Assembly (NCBI RefSeq): GCF_900105905.1
Contig: NZ_FNSV01000005.1
Location: 7,502,001-7,566,000, forward strand
Reading direction: 5' to 3'
Length of the DNA stretch: 64,000 nucleotides
From: Rhodococcus koreensis
GTDB taxonomy: Bacteria; Actinomycetota; Actinomycetes; Mycobacteriales; Mycobacteriaceae
The notes under the pieces: generated by a model
Databases searched by the model: none
Told to the model about the DNA's origin: nothing
Seen by the model: only the letters and a program-made list of their open reading frames with translations
Position numbers and translations under genes: made by a program
Shown: positions 22,512 to 31,558 of the stretch, in pieces
Layout: every line of letters starts with the position of its first letter
Numbering within the stretch: position 1 is the stretch's first letter

Positions 22512-25216
22512 AGAAGGTGGCCGCCCTCGCGGCGATGATGCTCGTGCCGCTGCTGCTGGCGATCCCGACGGCGTCCGCGGCCCCGACGACCGCTGCGGTC
22601 GGCGATTTCGGTGGATGTTTGGCCGCGCAGCAACAGGGCGACCTGCTGCTCATGGTCGATCAGTCCGGCAGCCTCCAGGGTTCCGACCCCGACGCGGCGC
22701 GCGTGTCCGCCGCCAACTACCTGCTCGAGCAGCTCAACACGTTCGGTGGATCCGCGGGTGTGGAACTCAACGTGGCGATCGCCGGATTCTCCGACGACTT
22801 CACCGTCCACGCACCGTGGACCCGGCTCGACAACGGTTCGCTGCCCGCCCTGCATGGTGAGGTCGAGAGGTTCCGCACGCGCACGGACGGCATCGACACC
22901 GACTACTGGAACGCGCTCGACGGTGCCCGACGCACGCTCGCGGAACGCGACGGCCAATCGCAGGCCAACCGCTGCCAGGCGGTGGCGTGGTTCTCCGACG
23001 GAAAACTCGACTTCACCGTCCGCGACGCCGAGAAGCCGTACGCGCAGGGAGTTTCCCTCGGCAGCGATCAGGGCGTCCAGCGGGTGGTGGCGGCCGCCCG
23101 GGAATCGATCTGTCGCCCCGCAGGCATCGCCGATCAGCTGCGCTCGTCGGGAATCGTCACGTTCGCGGTCGGCCTCGCCGCGGGCACCGCACAGCCCAGC
23201 GACTTCGACCTGATGCGGTCGATCGCCACCGGCGGCGACGGGGCGTGCGGAAAGGCCACGTCGTCGTCGCCCGGCGACTTCTACCTCGCGCAGAACATCG
23301 ACGACCTGTTGTTCGCGTTCGACGCGTTCAGCACACCCGGTCAGGCGCCGATCGAGGGCGAGACCGGTGTCTGTGTCGTGAGTGTGTGCGAGGAGGCGCA
23401 GCACCGCTTCGTGCTCGACGACTCGATCAGCTCGGTCACCGTGCTCGGCTCGGCCGACGCTGAGGGACTGATCCCGACATTGATCGCTCCGAGCGGGGCG
23501 CAGTTGGCACTCGACCGTGCCGGTGCCCCCACCACCGCAACACTGGACGGCGCCCAGGCGGCGTACCGGTGGATGTCGCCCCGATCGGTCAGCTTCACGA
23601 TGACCAAGTCCGACGATTCCGCCCAGTGGCAGGGCATGTGGGCCCTCGTGTTCGTCGACCCGGACGGCTCCAGCCCGCTGGCCCGCTCGAAGACGAACAT
23701 CCACATCTCGGGCAACCTGTTCCCGGCCTGGCTCGGCATGGACACGTCGGCCGTCCACAGCGGTGAGAAGACGTCCGCCATCCGTCTGGGCATCGTCGAC
23801 TCCGACCGGAACGAGATCGACCCCTCCGACCTGTTGGGTAGTGCTGCCCTGTCGGTGTCGCTGACCGACGCGGGGAACGTCGATCACCCGTTGGTCGAGC
23901 GGATTGCCAAGGAGCGCATCGGCGATCCCGCCGAACTCGATTTCACCCAGGTTCCGCCGGGAGCGGCGACGCTGCGGCTCACGCTCGACGTGACGACGGC
24001 GGACGCCCGGTCCGCGTCCGGTGACGTCATCGCCCCGGGCACGGCGTTGACGCCGCAGTTCGTCGATGTCCCGCTCACGGTGTCGCCGCCGATCGGCTAC
24101 CCCGTCGTCCCGTCGACGGTCGATTTCGGCACCGTCGAGGGCGCGGGGCAGTTCGCTGCGAGCATCCCGATCACCGGTCCCGGTTGCGTGTGGTTCGACG
24201 GGGCCGCACCGATCGCGCTCGATTCCGTGCCCGACGGCGTCGGTGCCGTCGGCGTCTCCGCCGGGTCGGCGCCGACCGCCGCGAACTGCCTCGAGATCGG
24301 CGAAGGTCAGCAGGCGAGTCTTCCCGTCGACCTGTCCGTTCCGGCCGCGGGCAACGGCTCCCTCAACGGGTCGATTCCGCTGATGATGTCCCCTCCCGGT
24401 GAGCCCGACCGCGCGCTGCCGATCAACGTCGCGTTCACCGCAGAACTGCAGAAGCCGCTCAACAGCGGGCGGTTCTGGCTCGTGTTCGTCCTGGTGCTGC
24501 TGTTCAGCATTGCTGTGCCGCCGCTCCTGCTCTACGGGGTCAAGTGGTGGACCGCCCGCATCCCGGCGAAGACCCTCAAGGCGATGCGCGTCGGTGTCAC
24601 GATCGAGGGCGGGCAGGTTCTGCGGGACGGTGCCGAGTTCGGCATCCGGGAGAGCGACCTGAGTCAGCTCGTGCGCGGCCTGAACAAACCCGCGCGCAGC
24701 CTGGACGTCGAGGGCGTGGAGTTGCGTACGCGGATCGGTCTGTCGCCGTTCGGGCCCGGGTACGTCGTCGCACAGCAACCCGGCCTCGTCGCGGCGTCCG
24801 GAGCCGATCCGTCGGTCGACCGGCGCACGCGTGGCGCGCGACTTCCGCTCGCCATCCACAACAACTGGGTGGTGCTGCACGATCCGGACGGGCCGGCGAA
24901 CCTGGCGACCGTGCTGCTGCTCGTCGGCGCCGACGCGACGGACGACAGCAACCGCCGACTGGTCGCCGACCTGGTGCGCAAGGTGCCCGGCCGGGTGGCC
25001 GACCTGAGGGCCGCTCACCCCGGCGCGACCCCGTCCGCGACGCCGCCGAGCGCACCACCGTCGTCGGACCCCTTCGGTGCTCCCGCCCCGACGTTCGGTG
25101 CGGCACCCGCCTGGGACGCCCCGACATTCGGCGGTGCGGCACAGAGCGGCACGGGTGCCCCGGCCCGCTCGTCCGCCGGCGACCCCTTCGATCCGTTCCG
25201 GCCTCCCGGTTCCTGA
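22508..25216 (+). CDS. Secreted, membrane-anchored VWA-domain protein with cytoplasmic tail
   Basis: A 902-aa protein from GTG 22508. A signal peptide (about residues 1-25, KKVAALAAMMLVPLLLAIPTASA) is followed by a von Willebrand A domain (about 40-280) with an intact metal-ion site: LMVDQSGSL (DxSxS) and later acidic and Thr positions. Residues 285-650 look like stacked beta domains. A single membrane helix (about 657-680, FWLVFVLVLLFSIAVPPLLLYG) leads to a 220-residue cytoplasmic tail ending in a Pro/Ala/Phe-rich stretch (SSDPFGAPAPTFGAAP... DPFDPFRPPGS). It is probably the sensor or adhesive face of the system. The tubulin-like gene follows after 48 nt. Confidence 0.88.
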   Translation: MKKVAALAAMMLVPLLLAIPTASAAPTTAAVGDFGGCLAAQQQGDLLLMVDQSGSLQGSDPDAARVSAANYLLEQLNTFGGSAGVELNVAIAGFSDDFTVHAPWTRLDNGSLPALHGEVERFRTRTDGIDTDYWNALDGARRTLAERDGQSQANRCQAVAWFSDGKLDFTVRDAEKPYAQGVSLGSDQGVQRVVAAARESICRPAGIADQLRSSGIVTFAVGLAAGTAQPSDFDLMRSIATGGDGACGKATSSSPGDFYLAQNIDDLLFAFDAFSTPGQAPIEGETGVCVVSVCEEAQHRFVLDDSISSVTVLGSADAEGLIPTLIAPSGAQLALDRAGAPTTATLDGAQAAYRWMSPRSVSFTMTKSDDSAQWQGMWALVFVDPDGSSPLARSKTNIHISGNLFPAWLGMDTSAVHSGEKTSAIRLGIVDSDRNEIDPSDLLGSAALSVSLTDAGNVDHPLVERIAKERIGDPAELDFTQVPPGAATLRLTLDVTTADARSASGDVIAPGTALTPQFVDVPLTVSPPIGYPVVPSTVDFGTVEGAGQFAASIPITGPGCVWFDGAAPIALDSVPDGVGAVGVSAGSAPTAANCLEIGEGQQASLPVDLSVPAAGNGSLNGSIPLMMSPPGEPDRALPINVAFTAELQKPLNSGRFWLVFVLVLLFSIAVPPLLLYGVKWWTARIPAKTLKAMRVGVTIEGGQVLRDGAEFGIRESDLSQLVRGLNKPARSLDVEGVELRTRIGLSPFGPGYVVAQQPGLVAASGADPSVDRRTRGARLPLAIHNNWVVLHDPDGPANLATVLLLVGADATDDSNRRLVADLVRKVPGRVADLRAAHPGATPSATPPSAPPSSDPFGAPAPTFGAAPAWDAPTFGGAAQSGTGAPARSSAGDPFDPFRPPGS

Positions 25217-25264
25217 CCCGGATCGTCTTCGACTTCAAGCTCTCTCTTCTGTGAAAGGACCGTA

Positions 25265-28200
25265 ATGAGGCGGTTTCTCGTAGTCGGTTGCGGTGGTTCC
25301 GGCGCTGTCACCCTCGCGTACATGATGGATCAGTTGCGCTCGGATCTCGCTGCGGTGGGCGTCGACCGGATCCCCGGCGGGTGGCAGTTCGTCAGCATCG
25401 ACGTGCCGACGGCACCCGAGGCGGGGCCGGACGGCCTCGACAACGTGCGCGATCAGGGCGGTTTCTACTTCGGCAGCGGCCCGCAGGGTGACTCGTACGC
25501 GGTGCTGGACAATGCGCTTACCAACCAGCTCACCGCGAAGCAGAGCCTCGACGAGATCGCCACCTGGGCGCCGCGCGACCCGTCGTCGGTGACGGTGCCG
25601 ATCGGATCGGGTGCGGGCCAGTACCGCTCACTCGGCCGCATGATCACTCTGAGCAAGGCCGGCGGAATCCGCGACACCCTGCAGCGTGCGTGGGATCAGC
25701 TGTCGACGGTGGAGACGGCCAGCCAGATGTCTTCGCTCAACGTGCCCGGCGGCGGGTCCTTCGAGCAGGGGGAGTCGCCGATCGTGCTCGTGGTGTCGTC
25801 GATGGCCGGCGGCGCCGGTGCGTCCATGGCCCTCGACGTGTGCCGTCTGCTCACGCTCATCCCGGGACTCGACCCGCGGTTGATGGGCGTGTTCATGGTG
25901 GCCCCGGACATCTTCGACGGACTCGGCAAGAGCGCGACCACCGGTGTCCGCGCCAACGCGCTGGCGATGCTCGGCGAGATCGTCGCCAGCCAGCTCGGGT
26001 CGGCGCGCGAACACGACGTGGAGATCCTGCGCGCACTCGGCCAGCAGCACGGCGCGGGCGAGAAGGTTCCGTTCGCGCGGGTGTTCCCGGTGGGCCGCAA
26101 GGTCGGTGTGGAGGGCGCACCGTTCGGTGACGGCTCGCAGAAGGCGATCTACCGCGGCCTGGCCCGCGGTCTCGCCGGGATGATGATGAGCGGCGCGGCC
26201 ACCCGGCAGTTCGTCCAGTACGACCTCACCAACGGCGCGGGACTGCCGGGCCAGCGGGAGAACATCGGGTGGGGCGGTCAGTGGGACAACCTGCCGTGGG
26301 GAACCTACGGCTTCTCGAGCCTGAGCATGGGCCGCGACCGCTACGCCGAGTACTCGGCGCAGCGCCTGGCTCGCAGTGCCGTCGACCGCCTGCTCGACGG
26401 CCACCGTTCGCCGGGCAGCCCGGTGTCCGACGAGGATCAGGTCAACTCGATTCTCGACGGTCAGTGGAACAGCCTGCTCGCGGCGATGGGGCTCCCGGTC
26501 GCCCATGCCGACGCGCGGGGCGCACAGATGGGGGTGGGCGCCTGGCTCACGTCCGTGGTGCTGCCGTCCACCGATGCCACCCGGATGGCCGGGCAGACGG
26601 TGGAACTCGAACTGCGCGGGCATCTCCCGTCGGGTTCCGGTCTCGTGGCGGGGCAGTGGGTTCCGGAGATCCGGCAGGCGCTGGGACGACGCAGGCAGGC
26701 GCTGACGAGTTCAGCCGAGCAGCACGCGGTCGCGCACGCGTACATGTGGCACAAGGGCCTCGTGGACCGGATCGAGGGGACGGTCGGCAGGTCGATCGCC
26801 CAGCTCGGTCTCCCGTACGCCACCGCACTGGTCAGCCGTCTGCTCACGTACTGCAAGGATTCGGTGCGGACGGGTGCCGAGGACCTGTCGCGGCGCGGAC
26901 CGGAAGTCATCACGGCGCAGACCGCCGACGCGACGCAGGTGCTCACCAACCTCAAGGGCAGCATCGAGAGTGACGCGGAGATCCTCGATCGGATCGTCGC
27001 CGACTGCCGCGACAACGTGTACCGCCAGCTGTATGCGTCGCTGTCCGGCAAGGTCGCCGAGGTGATCGCTGCGCTGGTGCCGGAGGTCCTGCAGCCGCTG
27101 CTGGACGCGTTGAACGAGGAGCAGACCGCGCTGCGCCGCGCCCGTAACAAGCCCGCCAGCGATGTCGGGCTCGCCCGGCTGGCGACGGACCAGTACGGCG
27201 CCTGGCCCGCCGACAAGGCCGATCGGGTGCCGAAGCGGTTCGCGGAAGCCAACAACGAGGTGATGCTCACCCCGTCGGCGGACTTCATGGATCAGTACCG
27301 CGGCGACCTTCCGCTCGCGGTGACGGCCTCCGAGACCGGGACGCCCCCGTTCGCGGCGGCGGTCGAGCAGGCCGTCGCGAGCGTGGTCACGGGACTGTGG
27401 ACCACGGTCGACGGCACCCGGGCGCCGGGGGAGGACCACTCCCTCGTCGAGCGCACCGCGGCCTGGCGGTCGCGGGCGTTCCCGATCGACCCGAACACCC
27501 GTGAGGCGCTGGTGCCGTCGTCGGCGCGCTACGACGTGCACGTTCGTCCCGTCGAATTGCTGGATCGGGCACGGAAGTTCGTCGGACGCACCGGAGAATC
27601 GTTCGACCGGTTCTGCCGGGTGTCGCTCCGCGAGTACATCGAGGACCACACCGTGCCCGCGTATGCGATCGAGGAGCGGCGGGACCGACTGCAGCGCAAG
27701 TTCACCGAGGCGCTCTCGCTCGCGCGGCCGCTGGCCAGCGTCAACCAGCAGGCGCTCGAGGCGCTGCACCCGGGACAGCAGGTGGAGTACCGCTACAAGT
27801 TCACGTCGGTGCCGTTCCTCAACCTGCCGGTCGCGGACACGCTGTCGCAGGTGCTGCAGAAGGACCCGATGATCGATCACGAGACGGAGGGCGAGTTCGC
27901 GCGGCTGCTGTCCGACGAGGACCGGCTCACCCGTATCGACATCTTCGGTTCGTACCCCAACTACTCCCCGCTGGCGTACGACTCGGTGCTCGGGCCCGCC
28001 GCGAAGCAGTGGGCGGATTCGACGCCGGCGCAGCAGGAGTCGTTCTGGCGGTGGCGCCGGTCGCGTCCGCTGGCCGCCTCGCTGCCGATGCACCGCGACG
28101 AACGCCGCGCGATGACCGCGGGGTGGTTCCTCGGGTTGGCGATCGGGCAGGTGCGGTTGCCCGCCGCCCCCTACGACGAACCGGTCCGGGTGTGGGACGC

Positions 28201-28840
28201 CGGCATCGGCGACTGGGTGGATTTCCCGAACCCGCTGCTGACGCCGCCGTCCCGGTTCACGGTGAGCAACGACTGGCTGCCCGCGGTGCTCGAATCGGTG
28301 TTGCTGGCGATGGCGCAGTCGCACGAGCCGCCGGTCATGCACTCGATGCTGCCCTACCGGGCGCTGCGCGCGGTCTATGACTCGTCCGCGGAAGACCCGG
28401 TCAGCGGCATCCACGAGGTGTCCGCGAAGGCGCGGCTCACCGACTGGCTGCGCACGGGTGTGCCGGTCACCGGCTGGCAGTCGCAGGTGGAGAACACCGG
28501 ACCGGACGTTTCCGTGGCCGAGCGCGCCGGCAGTGCCGTCGCGTGGCTGTCCAAGATCCGTGACCTCATCGGCGAGCACTACATGGAACCCGGTCAGGAC
28601 GGGGCACCCGGAGGTGGCGCACTGTCGGTGGTCGGGTTGCGGGAGCATGCCTCGCAGACACCGATCTTCCGGGACATCGCACCGGACGTGTATTGGGCGA
28701 CGGGCGAATTGATCGCCTTGATCGAGGAGTGCAAGGCGCGCGCGGAGCGACCGGAGCAGCCGAACCACGCTCCGGTGCACGCCGCCGCACCGACCGCGAT
28801 GGCGCACACCCTCGTCCTCCCCGACGCCGGTCAGTTCTGA
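25265..28840 (+). CDS. Tubulin-like (FtsZ/tubulin superfamily, Tubulin_2 type) protein
   Basis: This 1191-aa protein begins with FLVVGCGGSGAVTLAYMMDQL, the glycine loop (T1) of the tubulin-like Rossmann fold. A diverged nucleotide signature, VVSSMAGGAGASMALDVCRLL (about residues 177-197), stands where tubulins have GGGTGSG. FMVAPDIFDG and the long NALAMLGEI helix fit the N-terminal GTPase half. The remaining 800 residues are mostly helical and not assignable. Large tubulin-like proteins of this type occur in actinobacteria beside VWA and GTPase genes and may form nucleotide-dependent assemblies; that is inference. The GGAGAS loop may have altered GTP handling. The ribosome site GAAAGGA is well placed. 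Confidence 0.82.
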   Translation: MRRFLVVGCGGSGAVTLAYMMDQLRSDLAAVGVDRIPGGWQFVSIDVPTAPEAGPDGLDNVRDQGGFYFGSGPQGDSYAVLDNALTNQLTAKQSLDEIATWAPRDPSSVTVPIGSGAGQYRSLGRMITLSKAGGIRDTLQRAWDQLSTVETASQMSSLNVPGGGSFEQGESPIVLVVSSMAGGAGASMALDVCRLLTLIPGLDPRLMGVFMVAPDIFDGLGKSATTGVRANALAMLGEIVASQLGSAREHDVEILRALGQQHGAGEKVPFARVFPVGRKVGVEGAPFGDGSQKAIYRGLARGLAGMMMSGAATRQFVQYDLTNGAGLPGQRENIGWGGQWDNLPWGTYGFSSLSMGRDRYAEYSAQRLARSAVDRLLDGHRSPGSPVSDEDQVNSILDGQWNSLLAAMGLPVAHADARGAQMGVGAWLTSVVLPSTDATRMAGQTVELELRGHLPSGSGLVAGQWVPEIRQALGRRRQALTSSAEQHAVAHAYMWHKGLVDRIEGTVGRSIAQLGLPYATALVSRLLTYCKDSVRTGAEDLSRRGPEVITAQTADATQVLTNLKGSIESDAEILDRIVADCRDNVYRQLYASLSGKVAEVIAALVPEVLQPLLDALNEEQTALRRARNKPASDVGLARLATDQYGAWPADKADRVPKRFAEANNEVMLTPSADFMDQYRGDLPLAVTASETGTPPFAAAVEQAVASVVTGLWTTVDGTRAPGEDHSLVERTAAWRSRAFPIDPNTREALVPSSARYDVHVRPVELLDRARKFVGRTGESFDRFCRVSLREYIEDHTVPAYAIEERRDRLQRKFTEALSLARPLASVNQQALEALHPGQQVEYRYKFTSVPFLNLPVADTLSQVLQKDPMIDHETEGEFARLLSDEDRLTRIDIFGSYPNYSPLAYDSVLGPAAKQWADSTPAQQESFWRWRRSRPLAASLPMHRDERRAMTAGWFLGLAIGQVRLPAAPYDEPVRVWDAGIGDWVDFPNPLLTPPSRFTVSNDWLPAVLESVLLAMAQSHEPPVMHSMLPYRALRAVYDSSAEDPVSGIHEVSAKARLTDWLRTGVPVTGWQSQVENTGPDVSVAERAGSAVAWLSKIRDLIGEHYMEPGQDGAPGGGALSVVGLREHASQTPIFRDIAPDVYWATGELIALIEECKARAERPEQPNHAPVHAAAPTAMAHTLVLPDAGQF

Positions 28841-28841
28841 C

Positions 28842-31544
28842 ATGAGCGTGTTGACGGTGTTCCTGGCGGCGGACGGTCCGGCGCAGGGTGTGCGGGACGT
28901 GCTCCGAGACCTGTCCGCGGCCGGGCTGGTGTCGCCGTTCCTGTGGATCGACGACACCGCGGTGCTCGCCGACAGCACCCGACTGCGCGCGCGGGAAACC
29001 ACGGCGGGGGCCGACACGGCGGTGGTCCTGCAGGACGTGCTGGCCTCGCGGCGCATCGACCGGGTGCGGATCTGCGTGCTGGTCGCCGGCACCGCGCAGG
29101 TCGATCCGGAGTCGGTGCGGTTCGTCTCCGAGTTGCTCACGTCCAATTCCGGGGGAGCGCGGTCCAGCCGGCTGCGACTGCTGGTGCGCCGCCCCGGGGA
29201 CGCGGACCCGGGCGTCACCACCCTTGCCGGCTGGCACAACCTGCTCATCGCCCCCGAGGACTCGCGCGGCCCGGGGATGGGACACGAATCGCTGGCGCCG
29301 ACAGCCGATCCCCTCGCCGTCGGGCGGCACGCCGCCCCGGTGATCGCGGGTGTGACCGGGCTGTGGAACGACGCGCAGCACGCCCCGTTCGACGACGAAC
29401 CCGTGCTCCCCGGCAACGCGCTGCGGGTGGTCCGGTCCTACTACCGGCGCCTGGACACCGCGCGCGCCGAGCACGACCTCCGCTCGGAGCTGCTCGACTT
29501 CGGCGGGCTGATGCCGCTGCCGCACGACGCCGGCACCAACGTGCTGTATGCCGACGACGTCGCGTCGGCGACGTCGACGATGGCTCGGGCGTTGTGGCGC
29601 AAGCACAGTGCGCTGCTCAGCGGCGAACGCGCGGAGGCACCGGGTGCGGTCGAGCCGCGCACCATCCGGTTCGTGCAGGCCCTGCGGATGTTCTTCTCCT
29701 TCCTGTTCGCGGTGCTGCGGAACGCGCCGGCCCAGTGGGTCGCGCGGGTGGCCAACCGGGCATCGGCGTCGGTGGCGTCGGCAACCCAGACCACCCTGTT
29801 CGGATCCACCCGGGGTGCCTACCGCGTCGTCGTCGGCGGCGTCGACGCGGACGGACACAAGGTGGCGTGGACCGACTACGAGGCGGCGTCCAAGCAGATC
29901 GGCGCGATGCTCGACGCGGCCGGCGCCACCCCGCAACCGGTGACCCCGGACCTGTCGGCGCTGTGGCGCGACTACGCCCGCGCCGCCCTCACCCTGTCGG
30001 ACGCCAGTGAGCGGTCCGCCGGTCTGCCGCCGGTGCAGGTGGGCGCCCACCGGGCGATCCTGCGGACGGCGTCGGACGTGGTTCCCGGCCCGGGTGACCG
30101 GTTCACGGACATTCCCGGCATGGTGTCGGCCACGCTGAGCCTGCACGCCGTCGAGCCGGCGGACATTCTGGGGGTCACGGAAACCCGGGATCGTCTGCGG
30201 GAATTGGAGCAGGACCCGACGATCGGACTCGACGCCCGGCGGACGAGTTCCGCCCTCGGTGTGTGGTGGAGCCGGAAGCAGCGCAGTTTCGCGGTGTCGT
30301 TCGGGTCGATCCTGACGAGCCGCCTCGACGCGACCGTCAACGAGTCCCGGGTGCTGCTCGAGCGCCTCGACAACGCGGAGCAGCGTCAGAACCTTGCGGA
30401 GGCCTGCGCGGAGCAGCAGGCGCATATGTTCCGTCGCGTCCGCATCGCGACCGTGGTCTTCCTCCTGCTCGCCGTCGCCGCCGGAGTGTGCGCGTGGCGC
30501 GAGATCATCTCCTGGTGGTGGGGTGGCCCGGCGATCGCCGTGTGCGTGCTGGCGTGGGCCGCGGTGGTGGCGATCGTGTGCCAGCGCACCCAGCAATTCC
30601 TCGAACGGTTGCTGGTCGAGCGGGACGCGGCCGCGCGGGCCGATGCCGCGGATCGGGCCAATCTACGTGTCGCACTGCGGGAGATCGAGCACCTCACCGG
30701 GGCCTACCGGCAGTTCCTGTCGTGGAGCCGCGCCCTCGGTGCGTTCCTCGCCGAGCCGCTCGGTGCCAGTGAGCAGACTCGAACGACGTCCCGGACCGTG
30801 GGTTGGGGGTTACCCCGGCACACCGCGATCGCGTCCGGGACGCCCAGCACCGGGCAGGTGGAGCGGGTGGCGGAGGCGTTGCGCCGCGACCTGTTCACGG
30901 TCGGCTGGCTGACCGACCCCTGGGACACCGTGCTCGGCTCGGCAGGCGCCGCGCTCGGCTCGGCGGGCCACGACATCGACCGGGACCCGGGGCTGCTGGC
31001 CGCGAAGCCCGGTGCCGGCTCCGGTTCGGCGCTGGACGAGTGGTCGCAGCGGTTCGACCAGGGCAAGATCCGCGCGACCGGTGCCGCCGTGCTGTGGCAG
31101 CGGGCACTCGCCGAATTGACCGGAACCCGAGAAGAACTCGTCCACGGCCTGCTGGAGACCGTCGAGTACTTCGACGGGGGAGCGCCGAGGCGGGTGGGGG
31201 TCGACGAGTTCGTCGCCGGGATCGGCACGAGCTCGGACGGGGTCGCGTTCTTCGACCGGTCGATCTTCAGTGACACGGCGTCGACCAAGGGGCTGTCCGC
31301 GGTGTCGGGTGAGACGGTGACCCGCGTGCGCGTCGGCTGCGGGCTCGTGGCCGTCACGACCCAGTACACCGACGGACTGTCGGACGAAGATCTGCGCGCG
31401 ACCCACGTTCGTGGCGCCGATCCGGTGGAGATGCAGCAGATCCCCGAGTTCGAATTGCGTCCGGCCAGGCAGACCTCGACCGCCCACGACAGTGCCGTGA
31501 GGACCGCATTCGTCGTCCCGGTCGTCGACGGCCTCAACTTCTGA
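28842..31544 (+). CDS. Large protein with two central membrane helices
   Basis: A 900-aa protein whose ATG is 1 nt after the tubulin-like stop. It has an alpha/beta N-terminus (LTVFLAADGPAQGVRDVLRDL, VRICVLVAGTAQVD). Residues about 536-582 hold two hydrophobic helices (IATVVFLLLAVAAGVCAW and IAVCVLAWAAVVAIVC). Helical segments on either side (ESRVLLERLDNAEQRQNLAEAC; RDAAARADAADRANLRVALREIEHL) have coiled-coil character. The topology places both long soluble parts in the cytoplasm. I do not recognise a family. The tight spacing with the tubulin-like gene argues for a dedicated partner, perhaps a membrane platform for its assembly. Confidence 0.75.
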   Translation: MSVLTVFLAADGPAQGVRDVLRDLSAAGLVSPFLWIDDTAVLADSTRLRARETTAGADTAVVLQDVLASRRIDRVRICVLVAGTAQVDPESVRFVSELLTSNSGGARSSRLRLLVRRPGDADPGVTTLAGWHNLLIAPEDSRGPGMGHESLAPTADPLAVGRHAAPVIAGVTGLWNDAQHAPFDDEPVLPGNALRVVRSYYRRLDTARAEHDLRSELLDFGGLMPLPHDAGTNVLYADDVASATSTMARALWRKHSALLSGERAEAPGAVEPRTIRFVQALRMFFSFLFAVLRNAPAQWVARVANRASASVASATQTTLFGSTRGAYRVVVGGVDADGHKVAWTDYEAASKQIGAMLDAAGATPQPVTPDLSALWRDYARAALTLSDASERSAGLPPVQVGAHRAILRTASDVVPGPGDRFTDIPGMVSATLSLHAVEPADILGVTETRDRLRELEQDPTIGLDARRTSSALGVWWSRKQRSFAVSFGSILTSRLDATVNESRVLLERLDNAEQRQNLAEACAEQQAHMFRRVRIATVVFLLLAVAAGVCAWREIISWWWGGPAIAVCVLAWAAVVAIVCQRTQQFLERLLVERDAAARADAADRANLRVALREIEHLTGAYRQFLSWSRALGAFLAEPLGASEQTRTTSRTVGWGLPRHTAIASGTPSTGQVERVAEALRRDLFTVGWLTDPWDTVLGSAGAALGSAGHDIDRDPGLLAAKPGAGSGSALDEWSQRFDQGKIRATGAAVLWQRALAELTGTREELVHGLLETVEYFDGGAPRRVGVDEFVAGIGTSSDGVAFFDRSIFSDTASTKGLSAVSGETVTRVRVGCGLVAVTTQYTDGLSDEDLRATHVRGADPVEMQQIPEFELRPARQTSTAHDSAVRTAFVVPVVDGLNF

Positions 31545-31558
31545 AAGCGAGTGGAACC

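Noticed and set aside
22421..25018. Very long minus-strand frame (about 865 codons) opposite the VWA gene
   Set aside because: It is the antisense shadow typical of high-GC genes; its translation is Arg/His/Gly-rich with no domains, while the plus strand has a signal peptide, VWA motif and TM helix.
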